Below are positions 11,861-22,975 of a stretch of DNA of 64,000 bases, in pieces (within the stretch, counting starts at the first letter, position 1; the number at the start of each line of letters is the position of its first letter). A program made the position numbers and the translations under genes. Below the pieces are notes generated by a model. It did no database searches. It had not been told where the DNA came from and worked only from the letters and a program-made list of their open reading frames with translations. The stretch lies in assembly GCA_933228895.1 (NCBI GenBank), contig OW121855.1, positions 38,516,698 through 38,580,697 on the forward strand. Reading direction: 5' to 3'. The DNA is from Platycnemis pennipes. Lineage: Eukaryota; Arthropoda; Insecta; Odonata; Platycnemididae.

Positions 11861-14060
11861 ATTCTCAAGAAGTCATAACGCATATGTAAAACTTCTGCGG
11901 ATGTACACAGATATATAAGTTACCGTGAAAACTAAGAATGAATAAACAACAGGAATCAAAAACAAATAATCAAAGTGGAAGTTAAAAATGAATGCAAAGA
12001 AAGAAATAATTCTGCTATTAAAATCGAGAGGATAAATGGAAAATTGAGGAAATGAAATAGTACGTACACATACACTATTGAGGCAACTAAATGAGCCACT
12101 CTTGAGAGTGGTTCTGCCGACCATGGAAATGAATCAAATGTGCCTTTGTGCGTATGAAGTTGGTTGATATTAAAAACCAGTGAAAAGAACCGTAATACCA
12201 ATTCATGAATCAAAGAATATTGATTAGGATGAAAGAAAATAATTTTTCTCAGCCAAAGAGGCACATTGTGCCCAAAAGTGCATAAAACTTTCAGACAAAT
12301 TATATTTTTTATAGGATTTTCTCACAGAATCCCTTTAAACCCTCCCATTTTTTTCTTCCTATTCCATTTTTAATTTTCTTGCCTCAAATTTCTATTCTTC
12401 AGAATTTCGTGCGGTGCCTATCACAGTTGGTTTTATCACTTAAATCCTTAGTGGATCCCAAGTTGTAAGCGTTATATTATAGCAACTTATGCGGACGCGC
12501 CAAAGTTACATGTAGGTGTGTGCTTATCAATGCTACCAGAGTGTTTTTCAGAGGAGAGCATTCAGAAAATACTTGACATGGATACGAAACGTGGATTGTC
12601 GGATTATTGGATGCAAACAATCTCACAGCTCTCTAGATTTTGAACATTTATGAAGTAATGATATTACATAACATGGGGTGATATATATGAAGGAAATGTA
12701 TAGGTAAAAGGAAGTGCAGGAAAAATGTTGGGATGGGAGAAAATTGATTTAAGAAACAAGGGGATGGTGACAATATGAATTAATGGAACGGACAATAAGG
12801 GATGAAAGTGATTTGAAAGTTGTCGTTGAGAATGTTAGACGAATGGGGGTGAGAGAGGAAGAGAAAAATAATTTGAATGAGATGACGGGAAGAAGACTAA
12901 AATACATAGCTAACGAAATAAATGATATAAAAGATGGGTTGATCCTTCTAATAAGGAATCATGTGATTCTCAATCTTAAACTTAAACGCTAGATCACTTA
13001 CTATATAAATAAGAGTAAAAAACATTGGAATTGAAGCCTGCTTATGGACTTTATACTGCCCAACACGGCAGAGCTTAGCCTCCAAACGGCTGGGCAAACG
13101 AAGCTACGAAAATTGTTGATGAAGTTTGGCTCTAAAGTTGGCGAATAGAAGAATAATGTCCATGAAGTAATTTTAGTTATAAGATTTGATTTTAATGAAA
13201 GATAATGATCTCACTACTAATTTTAATACTTCTCGAGAGAAAGTTTTTTTTAAAGACAACTGTCATAGAGGTATGAAAAACATTATTCTGCAAATGGAAC
13301 GATGGAGATGAGACGGATAATTTTCAGTCATCAATGCAATAAACCAAGTAGCATTCTGAGGAAATATTTAGTTTTATAAGAGAAATCCAGCATTTATATT
13401 TCACAAAATATCAGAGCCATAACTACCTTAGAAAATATTGTAAGAAAAACTTATTTAACAATATGATAAGAAAATGTATGGCTAGACATTTAGATTTAGA
13501 AACGACATCCAAGAGTTACATGAATGAAGTTACTTAAGAACCACACAGGAATCTATGTCGAGTTGGCGGGACAAAGAGTCATTACAAGTTACCGCAATGA
13601 GAGGAAAGAGCCTTTATGAACGTATATTTGCGTTTTACAATTATGGGGTGCCTAAAAGTTTAAAAGGCACACGACATGTGATTGGATGAAAGATAAAAAT
13701 AAAAGCGCGGTAGCCGGCATTGGAAAGGAAAACTTGAAAAAAGTGATAATGAATTGATAGCAAATGACAGAAACGTAATATTAAAAAAATGAAGAAAAAT
13801 AATATTTACAGTACCTTGAGGATGAGGATGGTAATGGTAGGTAAAGTTTGTCTTTTTTCGGAATGTACGAGGAGAACGTTTTGATGAGGGTGGAATATGC
13901 TGATTATATTTTAAAGAAATCCAAACTTATGAAAAAATATTTATTTCACGCAAAAATTGCAGTTTTTCCAGTCACTAAAACAATATCCATGATATTCATT
14001 TGAGAACGTAGGATGAGGGGATCGAGGGAAGAGACATATACGCTTCTGGATAGAATAAGG
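11861..14060. other. AT-rich non-coding DNA, nothing recognised
   Basis: A lysine- and glutamate-rich 69-codon frame at 12,783-12,992 has no recognisable family. A possible tRNA-like head on the minus strand near 13,040-13,110 is too decayed to call. Confidence 0.45.
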
Positions 14061-14765
14061 GAAAATATTATACGTTTAGGATAAGCTCAGAGTAGTCCAT
14101 ATTATCATTATATGCCAGTAGATCTACTGTTGTGTCCCGAAAACTCGGTGCACGAAAAGATCGATGATAGAGCGCAACCTCGAGTGGCAAAGGTAGGCTC
14201 CCGTGGGTGCTGGGCACTAAAGGAGATTGAAACTCCAAGCGGTAAGCAGAGTACAAAAGACTTTATTATCTACTCCCAGTTATCTCCCGGGCGTCTCGGG
14301 TATAGCCTCCGACTGCCCTGTCTACAGATTTCCCGCGAGTGAGCGGATTACCAAACCTTATATATTAATCAGAGAGGCTCTTTTTCTCTGGACGACCAAG
14401 GAGGTGGGGGTGATGCTTCCATTTAAGGGGGTTTAGAGGGTGACATTCTTATTAGTCCATCCCGCAGAGGATGAGCTAAGCTTTTACGCGTCTCAATGTT
14501 ATTTTGGACTAGAATAACCGATATCCCAAATGGAAAAGAACTTCGGATATATCGCCCACGCCTCCTTCAGCTTTTATGATCCCAATGACTCCAACACTGT
14601 CACCAAGGACAATTATGGGACGCGGCTGCGTCGCACGAGTCCGGGGTATGAGGGAGAGCGCGTGCAGACTCTCGTAGAGGAGGTCCTACCCGTAATGGAC
14701 ATGACACTACAATATATACCTAACATTAAATCTCTCAGACAGATAAAAAAGAGACGATAAGCATA
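14061..14765. other. unclassified G+C-richer segment, possibly LTR- or TE-derived
   Basis: This block differs in composition from its flanks and has strings such as ctcccgggcgtctcgggtat. A 76-codon frame (14,530-14,760, FGYIAHASFSFYDPNDSN...) and two overlapping frames at 14,112-14,436 show no family I know. The strong boundaries and moderate complexity suggest a transposon piece, perhaps a solo LTR, but I could not find matching ends or a target duplication. Confidence 0.3.
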
Positions 14766-15275
14766 ACTTAGCATAACAATTCTTCCATAACGCTCACAAT
14801 GAGTGTACAGGGAGTGCCACAGGAGTGTACACAATGAGAGAAATAGGATCAAATTTCCTTACTCCACCAAGTAAAGCTGTTAATCACGATATAAATATTT
14901 TTACTAGTCATAAAGACGACAGATCATTTCTTAGTCAATACCTTCCCTCACTACCCCCGTTTTATCCGTCTTTATCTCAATTCCTAACCTAAAAAATGTT
15001 TGCAACGATGGTGGTTATCGCGATTGCGGTTTCCGGGCAAAAATCGCAGGCCTTCTTGCATCTTTTGTAGCGATCTATATATACTGCGGTTATTCACGAA
15101 AATGGAAGAAAAACTGATATGCATGGAGCCCGGAGGGAGGCTTACACAGAGAAAATAAACGTCTTTGCTACGATCACGTTGACGCAAGTTGTCGAGCGGC
15201 GCTCGAATTTCTAAATAAAAAAACTCGAAAAAAAAACTCGAATCGAATTCTACCGCTCAGTGACCGGAATACTTA
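14766..15275. other. AT-rich non-coding DNA
   Basis: No supported feature. A short A-run repeat (aaaaactcgaa twice) lies near 15,217-15,242. Confidence 0.5.
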
Positions 15276-16262
15276 GCCACTGAGCTTTTTCGACGGAGGG
15301 AAACCGATCCCGGATGCATGTATGCAGGTATATGAATACAGAAATACATGTACACACAGTCCCGTGGGCGAAAGAAGTTTGTCTTCCCACGCAGTGTGAA
15401 CCGGGTCATTTGGATGGGGTGGCAGATACGAGATGCCAGTGGCACGTGTAGACGGAGCGGGACTCGCTGGCGGGGACCTTTCTTTGTACGTGGGGAGAAA
15501 GAAAAAGAGGGGGAGAGTGAGAGAGAGAGGTGTGGGAAGGAAAACGAGAGGAGACATCCAAAGAGGAAGACGAATAACAGCGTGGAGGAAGGGGCGGAAT
15601 GGGAGTGGGGTGGATGAGATTAGGAGGAGCAAAGACGGAATAATATAAGAGATTGTCCATGGGAGTGAGACGCGATGAAGATGTGGAGGAAGGGGTGACG
15701 GGTCTTCAGAGGTAGCTGTTGAAAGAGTTATTGACGGGGGGGACGGTTGATGAGAACGAAGCATAGACTGCGTACCAGGGAGAAAAGAGGGGATGCTGCA
15801 ATGGATTGGGGGGGACTGAGGAACAATAAGAATAATGGCATATCCGGCGGAATGAGTGAGCTTCTTCTCTTTTGTCTCCTTTGAGTGAGGGATGCCTATA
15901 CGCATCAGGCGACTTGGTGGTTTGGCCGCCCTGATTGGGGGATTAGATTCTTTCTTCTCCCGCTCGAGGAGTTTTTCTCTCTGCGTCCGCCGGGGCCAAA
16001 TTGGGAGTGGGGAGGAGGGCTTCCTGCGCGGGAGATGAAAGGACCCCCAACGAGCGCCCCGATGCGTGAGGATTTCCACTCGCGGGAACCGACGTGGGTG
16101 TCGTAGGGAGAGACGCGTCGGCGCGCTCACCGGAGTGTGTTCGCACGCAATCCCCCCTTCCAAATCCACTCCGCGGAGCGAAAACGGAGAAATTATTTCC
16201 CGTCGTGACTTAAAAACGCACTCAATAACGATTCCTCCTTCGCTGTAGGGGGAAGGCGGTGA
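15276..16262. other. largest CpG-rich island of the window
   Basis: About 1 kb of G+C-rich DNA, purine-rich on the plus strand in the left half (gagtgagagagagag) and CpG-dense at 15,880-16,170 (for example gacgcgtcggcgcgctcacc). A 298-codon minus-strand frame spans 15,273-16,169, the longest in the window. Its translation is P/S/L/R-rich with no domain, as expected when a purine-rich strand has few stops. It may be a host promoter or non-coding first exon, but nothing proves transcription. Confidence 0.4.
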
Positions 16263-18315
16263 ATAGAAAATGTTTTCAGACGCTCTTTTCAGTCACGTCC
16301 TGAAACACCAAAGGGAAGTTTTGATAAGGAGAGGAGCACTTTCCACTCACATCTATCTTTCCTCCAGCATATGAATACATCTTTCTGTTTCTCACGAATG
16401 TCAATGACGTGTCAATTTTATATGACTCCATAATAAGCTAATGAACGCGTTTCTAAATCAACTGTCTCAAAAAAAATTTTTTTTTGAGAATGTGTACTCA
16501 TGATCGATTAAACATAATAAAAAGTATATTCTAAATTTATATTTAATCACAAATCCATTTTAAAATAACATACAACGGTGTAGTACTCAATCGCTTATAG
16601 ATGATACTTGAATAACTATTTGAATCTTACAGAGTTTGCGTTTTTAGTTAAACATGAATTTTCGCCATGTAGAGCCTGAAATCATTGAACTTAAAATGAC
16701 TTCAACTTATCCTAAAATGCTCACAATATCAACTATGAATTGATAATTGCAATTGGAACAGATAAAATTAGTAGGAAATGCAAGAATTAATAAAAAATCC
16801 CATTTTTATCCTACACAAAATAGGAAAGATAAATTTAATTTTTATTTCTGCAGGCACAGATTCATTAGCTTAGGTTTAGGTCTGAGAGCTTAACTACTTA
16901 CTAATCTAAAAAAGTGCCCGTTGATCTTAAACTTTTCATTGGTGACAGATCCTAATAGCGGCAATGCGCTTTTGACCGACCCGACGTAATGCTCAATAGT
17001 TACGTCCTCGAAATATAATAATTGAACTGACGATTGGTAATAATTCACTATGCAATACTTGTGTCAACTTTTAATATGGAAATACATGCCTAATTCAACG
17101 TGTTTTTGTTTTTAAAGGGTCAACATATCCAATCACCCTTCTTATGGTATTCCAAAGATGTAGTGAAGGAAACAAAGCACGATTTTGTGTTTAACAACGA
17201 CAACTATTACCTAAATATCATATGGCATAGCATACAGAGGATATCGATAACAGAGTTTAATTGCAGCATTTTAATAGACTTATTTCAAAGTAAATACGTT
17301 TGTTAACCTTTATTATTTCCACTTGTGTGTCACGGCTACTGGAAAAACATGTTCAGCGAAAATACACCATTTAGCGTATTATTGTAGCTGTTATGGAGGC
17401 CTTTTCAGTGTTATTCAGTAACAATTTTATTTACCTCGACAGTTACGCAAGTTCTCGTGTATTTCGGCATTATTTCCCAAGTTTCTATTTTGTGTTGAAT
17501 ATCATTTTATTTATATTACAATTACCAATTTAAGGTAAATTTTATAGAATTATCTTTTTTCATCCGTACAAGAGAATAGCGGAGCCTGATTGCCAATCAT
17601 TTTGTTAATTGCATTGATAATTCACTAAACTGTCGCTAGTAACGGCTGACAATTGAAACATTAAGGTTAAAGAGCACAGGCAGTAATTAATTATTTTTAT
17701 GATTATTTGTGTTTTTCCAGTTAAGGTAGGTTCAAGCGAACATAAAATCCTTCCTAAAAACCATATTTTTCATATGGTTTCCGTAGAAATGAATATCTAT
17801 TATATTTGCGACCACAATTATGACTACCCCTAGTGAAAAACAAATCACAATTACTAGCCGCGTAAGGGCTATATATACCAGATCCAGAGTATTTTGCTCA
17901 TTTGAGGAAACAAATACAGCATCCATCATACACACTCATGGCAATCATTTCAGCTGTCACCTTTTAAACAAATAAAGTCTTCAACACTCTCCAACACTGA
18001 ATGGGATAACATTTCTTGCTTCATGTAGGGCGGTGACATTTAATGCATTGCCTTATTAAGTTATCCATTACATAAGTGAGCACTAATGAAATATCAATTA
18101 CCAGGAACCGACCACTAAAAATTGAATGTGACGCAATATTGTGCCCAGAAAATTGTGAAATTAAATAGTTTTTTGATGGGGTTAAAGCAGATTAGGATGA
18201 ATCAAACTAAGATCAGATACGGTGCAATGGAGTACTGCGAGGAATCTAAGTTTACGACTGAAATAGAAGATTCCATATCAGTCAATGAGGCTCACCGAGA
18301 AAAATGCCTCGAAAG
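16263..18315. other. AT-rich non-coding DNA, nothing recognised
   Basis: No supported gene or repeat boundary. Confidence 0.5.
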
Positions 18316-18737
18316 TAAAAACAAAAGGGATCGGGTTGTTGTGGTGGCTAGAGTACTGGCCTCCCATCCCGAAGGCCCGGGTTCGATTCCCGGCAGTGGC
18401 GAATTTTCAGTGGAAATCCAGTCCCCACTTGAGTGCCTAGTGGAGGGCATTTCAAGTTCAGTACTCCGTCCGTCGGATGGGACGTTAAGCCGTTAAGCCA
18501 TTAGCCTACTCTTAGCTTTCGCTAAGAGTAGGCTAATGGCTTAACGGCTTAACGTCCCATCCGACGGACGGAACTTTCGCTAAGAGTAGGCTAATGCCTA
18601 CGCCGGGTTTCTCTCCACCCATCCTCCATTACCTGAAATGTTCCTTTCATTACTCAATTACTCACCTATCCTAAATGGCGCAAATGAATTCAGCTGTCAG
18701 TCGCCTCCTCTGAATAACCAACCAACTAAAAACAAAA
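18316..18737 (+). repeat. tRNA-derived SINE with intact ends and 11-bp target duplication
   Basis: The element (18,327-18,726) is flanked by the direct repeat taaaaacaaaa at 18,316-18,326 and 18,727-18,737. The tRNA head has a clear A box (tggctagagtactgg) and a near-perfect B box (gggttcgattcccgg), the internal pol III promoter. A conserved-looking body follows (gtactccgtccgtcggatgg) with a CCAA-type 3' tail (aaccaaccaac) and no poly-A. At least three decayed relatives lie in the window. The copy carries an extra foldback of about 58 bp relative to a simple consensus order. SINEs are moved by a partner LINE's reverse transcriptase; the partner is not identified here. Confidence 0.9.
18465..18572. 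repeat. perfect 52-nt inverted repeat inside the SINE
   Basis: Arms 18,465-18,516 and 18,521-18,572 are exact reverse complements, separated by the 4-nt loop tttc. The last part of the second arm, with the loop (ctttcgctaagagtaggc), is repeated once more from 18,574, so the sequence order looks like a template switch at a short natural hairpin of the SINE. Transcribed, it would form an uninterrupted 52-bp stem. Confidence 0.95.
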
Positions 18738-19148
18738 TCCCTCATTCAATTTAGGCGAGAATTTTCAAAGCTTTTAGAGGGCCGTTATCAATTTAGGTTA
18801 TGGTATAGGAAAGTAAAGCCTTTCTCAAAGAAGGCAGTAAGTAGTCTTTGCGTTGTATTTTGTAAAACTGTTCCATTTCCATACAAGGGACGTAAAAAAA
18901 TTAGGATCGTAAGATGAGTTTAAATAGATTTATTCCTTGAAGGATATAATTTAAACAATTGCCTAACTTATGTCTAAGCCGTTTACAGTATAAAACATTT
19001 TAATTAACATTTAATGATGAGCAGTCTTTGAAAAAACGATTAAAACACGAAATTAGTTAACGAATCGCTCGTAAGAGTACGCTTCAGTTCAATCCATTCC
19101 CAAACACGATACGAAAAAAAAACTTTTCAACCGCCAAGGTTCTTCTTC
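18738..19148. other. AT-rich non-coding DNA
   Basis: No supported feature. Confidence 0.5.
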
Positions 19149-19600
19149 CAGTGGGAACACTTAACATAATTTATTTTTATTCAGTTTTACTTTACTTGTT
19201 GGTTTTGAAAGCTATCCAAGCTCTAGTTACCCTCAGCTATCGGGTCAATATCAAACCCCCGGGGCGAAGTATAAGCGAAGACGCATCATGCGATCTAAAG
19301 TTTCTCGTGGGCAAACGGCGGTCGTACTGCTTCACCTGGCGGCTCACGTCCGCCCAAGGCACTTGCGGCTGCTTGCATGGAGAAGTTCAAAGAATCTACC
19401 ACATCCGGAGTATGAAAACCGCGCACATTGGAGATGAAAATAGGTCGTTATCTCCAAGCCCCCTTTCATTGGCACCCAGGTGTTTGGGGTCAAGAAATAT
19501 TGCCGGGTTTCCGGCTAGGAAATATAAAATCGTCTCCCCATCCCTAGGAAGGATGGGCATTCTTCGTTTTGTACAGCAGTGCTAATCCATCGAACGTGCT
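19149..19600. other. moderately G+C-rich segment, unrecognised
   Basis: A 144-codon plus-strand frame (19,151-19,585) begins with a hydrophobic stretch (IIYFYSVLLYLLVLKAI) but then becomes compositionally ordinary, and I recognise no family. On the minus strand a short open stretch around 19,440-19,297 reads SMQAAASALGGREPPGEAV before a stop. It has a possible donor (CCAGgtgaag). Either could be a host exon; neither is supported well enough to call a gene. Confidence 0.3.
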
Positions 19601-19850
19601 GGAGAGAGATAGACAAAGAGAGAGACGGAGATGAAGAGAAAAAGAGAGAGAGGGATGTTCCGGCGCAGACTTAGGAAGAGACTTACCTTAACGAGCGCGG
19701 AGCCGCCGCGGCCTAGTGTGCATGTAACGCGAGGAACGGATGTGGCTAATGCGAAGATACCTCCCTAGCTCCCACCCCGCGCACCCTGAAGTTCTCCAGC
19801 GGAACGGCCTACACTAAGTGCAGCACTAAAAACAAAACTTTACTTCGTTC
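19601..19850 (-). promoter_or_regulatory. CpG-rich patch with strong 5' splice-donor match (possible non-coding first exon)
   Basis: On the minus strand the sequence AAG|GTAAGT occurs at 19,689-19,681, a full match to the metazoan donor consensus. Directly upstream (minus-strand sense) is a CpG-dense stretch (ggccgcggcggctccgcgc) typical of a promoter-proximal exon. Downstream of it is a polypurine run on the plus strand (gagagagatagacaaagag). No open frame crosses it, so any exon would be untranslated. This is inference from composition and one splice site. Confidence 0.3.
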
Positions 19851-20299
19851 GGAACAAAATAATTGATTTCCGTTGCGAAGAGAAATCAACAAGGAATCCA
19901 AAGCTCTGATTTAGCTCCGGCTTGGGGCCCGAAAAAATAAACAATGCAAACTACCCTGAACGTGTGCTGTCGTGTTAATTTTTCACCAAAATCAGACTTG
20001 GTGCAGCAGCTAGATTTCTGTTGGATTCCACTGGATTAACGTCTGCGAATCGTCGTATACATTACCTACCCTTTCCGCCTTCCCGTCAATCGAATTATTC
20101 GTTAAGCAGAAGAGCCAAGCATTAAAACCACAACCAAATGAAAAATTATAGCGTGTTCTCCAGATTTTATTTTATGTTTTAGAAAAAGGAAGAACTTTTA
20201 GTGGGCATATTCGTTTCTACAGGTGAATGGAAGTGCATGATCGTAGAGTAGAAGAGGTGAGTAGAATTGAATTTGATCTTATGTAAACTATTGAAATTC
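19851..20299. other. non-coding DNA
   Basis: No supported feature. Confidence 0.5.
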
Positions 20300-20570
20300 A
20301 TCTGAGGGTCCAAATCTGTTTTAAAAGTGAATTGCCTCCAAGGGAAGGAAGGTGAGGTTTAAGGCTGTGATTGGAAGAAAAAAGGGAAAGGGTAAGAAAA
20401 ACCTGACTTTATCTTAACCGTGGGGGTCTAATGCCTTTCTCCTTATCCGTCAGAACTTGGAATGCCCTCCACTTGGCATTCAATTAGGGATAACGTAGAA
20501 TTCTAACTGGATTCAAGACCGAGCCCTGATAAATTAGAAAGATACCTAGCCTGCCACAAAGAGTTCTTTA
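20300..20570 (-). repeat. tRNA-SINE family 1, decayed minus-strand copy
   Basis: On the minus strand a block reading tgccaagtggagggcattcc, then aagttctgacggataagg, follows the same order as the 18,327 copy (tgcctagtggagggcatttc, then aagttcagtact). The tRNA head is badly decayed (cttgaatccagttagaattc) and the 3' end is uncertain. Confidence 0.6.
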
Positions 20571-21605
20571 TGCTTCCCTCACTAATTTAGAACGCCATAG
20601 TTTAGCTCTAGTAACAGAAAACAGTTCGCATAGGACAATAAGTCGGCCAAAAGAACGATTGAATTTGCCAGAAAACAAATTTACCCTGACCTGCTGATGA
20701 AAGGGGTTTGCATGACTTTGGCATTCACTAATAAAAAAAACTGGGAAGTTGTTGAATGTTGTAGCAACGCTAGAAACCTCTCCTGGGCGTAGAAAAAATC
20801 CAACTTATCGCTCGCAAATAAATAGAATTTCCTGCGACTGGCAACTCAAAACTCCAGAATTAGGTTCTGAGTATTTCTCAAAAAGGATATAAAAATTGCG
20901 AGGGTTTCGGTAAGTCTCGGGTAAATTTAAGATAAAGGATATACTAAAACTATGAATCTGAGAATATATCTTGTGATTGACAAGACATGAAATTACCTGA
21001 GTGGCCATTATCAATGACGTTTTCTTTCCAATAATGAGACAGGGTATGTCGATTCCTGCTCACCAGCTTGAAACCAGAACTTTAAAAATACCAGAGGCAT
21101 TGAAAAAGCATTCTTTCCTTCCTGATTGATAATTATTTGGTATCGATTTTCGCCTCGCGGTTTATCACATGCATTCAAGATAAAGCTCTTAAAATATTAT
21201 GATGGATGAAAAAAACTTGACATTCAAAAACAAACGTGGTCGGTAGAATCAGTGGTTAAATAAAGTTATTTTTGACAATTCGGTAGCAAACTGTACTTAG
21301 CTCAAGGTAATAAAAATTGAATTTAAAGGTCAAATTAAAAATGACTCGGTACCGTCGCCTAAAATATTCAGGTTGTTCTTCGGACACTATGAATTATTTT
21401 AGCAACCTTAAATCAATACTACGAGAAAGAAAATTCGAATATGTACTAAGATAAGGAAACCAAAATAGTAGCACAAACGAATACGACTGAACTAATGCGA
21501 AGTCTTTCAAGATATGTTCTAGAATGCTGATTCATGATTGACTGCTGCAAGGGATGTCACAATAATTTGTATGACATATATATTTTAAACTTATAAATAT
21601 ATATT
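20571..21605. other. AT-rich non-coding DNA
   Basis: No supported feature. A 69-codon minus-strand frame at 20,805-21,014 is unrecognised. Confidence 0.5.
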
Positions 21606-21607
21606 TT

Positions 21608-22975
21608 CAGATGCACAAAACCATCTGCGACATGTACTCTACAGGAGAGATACCCACGGACATTGAGAAGAACACCATCATCCCCATAGCCAAAAAGAAG
21701 AGGGCTGAGAACTGTGAACATTTTAGGACCATAAGCCTGACGACACATGGCTCGAAGATATTGACGATAATCATCTATAGAAGAACAGAACGAAAAGCTG
21801 AGGAGTTCTTGGATGAAGATCAATTCGGATTCAGAAAAAGTAAGGGTAAAAGAGAGCTTATTGCTTATAGAGAAGAGAATAGAGAAGAATCTACCGACGT
21901 TTGTTGCATTTGTAGATTTGGAAAAGGCATTTGACAACATGGATTGGAACATGATGCTAAAGTTTCTGAAAGAAATTGGAGTATCATTCAATGAGCGAAG
22001 AGTTATAACCAGCTTGCGTAAACACCAGGTGGCCATTATCAAATTAAGACCAGCAGTACAGAAGCAAGCAAAAATAGAGGTGTGAGGCAAGGGTGTGCAC
22101 TGTCTCCCGTATTATTCAATGTCTACATCGAGAAAGCCAGCCAAGAAGTCAAAGAAAAGTCTACGGAAGCGAATATCCGCGTGGGGAAAATCAGCATGCT
22201 ACGATTCGCTGATGACATAACATTCATGGCAGAAATAGAAGGAGATTTAAAGAAGGCACTAGGAAATACGGAAAGAACAATGACCAGATATAATCTGATG
22301 ACCAATAAAAAGAAAACTAAGGTATTGGTATGCAGTAGGAGAAAGGAATCCAGGACCAATGTTTAACTAGGAAAACTAAAAATCGAGGAGGCGGAAGAGT
22401 TCTGCTGCCTGGGAAGCCGAGTAACCAGCGATGGACGAAGTAAATGACAAATTGCCAGTAGAATCGCCCAAGCGAAAAGGGCATTTTACCAAAAGAACGT
22501 TCTGCTTACAGCTGAAAATACAAGCGTGGAAGTGAGGAAACATTTCATTAGAACATACATCTGGAGCATTCTACTGTATGGCAGCGAAGCATGGGCAATA
22601 AGAGCAGCAGAGAAGTTCAGGCTGGAAAAATTTGAAATGTGGTGCTAACGAAGAATGATGAAGATAAAATGGATCGAGCGAGTGATAAGCGAAGAAGTCT
22701 TACGAAGAGTGGAAGAAAAGAGATGCATAAAACCTTAAAAAGAAGACGGGACAACTTAATAGGATGATGGCCTGATGAACACAATCGTCAAGGGAAAAGT
22801 GAACGGGAAGAATGGAAAATGTAGGCCTCATATGAGGTATATGGAACAAGTTGTGAAGAATGTATAAGAGAGGAATTAAGGCAATATGAATAGGTTGGCC
22901 GACAGAAGAATCGACTGGAGAGCTGCGTCAAACCAATCCTAGGATTGTTAACCGATGATGATGAAATATATTTTG
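21608..22975 (+). pseudogene. non-LTR retrotransposon (LINE) reverse transcriptase, 5'-truncated and broken
   Basis: The element copies its RNA into DNA at the target site. Blocks of the RT domain appear in order across three frame pieces. They are IPIAKKKRAENCEHFRTISL and DQFGFRKSKG (21,611-21,850), FVAFVDLEKAFDNMDWNMM (about 21,900-21,958), RQGCALSPVLFNVYIEKA (from 22,084) and the catalytic box RFADDITFMAE (22,202-22,234). The thumb and C-terminal region follow (EEFCCLGSRVTSDGRS; FIRTYIWSILLYGSEAWA; MMKIKWIERVISEEVLRRVE) with stops in between. No endonuclease domain is present, so the copy starts inside the RT. It ends in a short gatgatgat tail at about 22,965. At least two frameshifts and several stops make it dead. 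Two more copies of its 3' part lie at 29,095 and 33,776. I do not assign a clade. Confidence 0.9.

Noticed and set aside
15273..16169. 298-codon minus-strand frame, longest in the window
   Set aside because: The translation is P/S/L/R-rich and tracks the purine bias of the strand. There is no domain and overlapping frames are also open, so I treat it as a composition artefact.
18333..18405. Functional tRNA gene
   Set aside because: The A and B boxes are good, but the sequence continues directly into a SINE body with target duplications, and a cloverleaf with a paired acceptor stem was not evident.
18122..18496. 124-codon plus-strand frame
   Set aside because: Its 3' half is the SINE head read as protein, and the 5' half is unique AT-rich DNA with no motif.
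19151..19585. 144-codon frame starting with a hydrophobic segment
   Set aside because: The first 22 residues could mimic a membrane helix, but the rest has no family resemblance. A single ORF without splice or codon support is not enough.
21557..22090. 177-codon minus-strand frame
   Set aside because: It is the antisense shadow of the reverse-transcriptase remnant, whose plus-strand motifs are clear.
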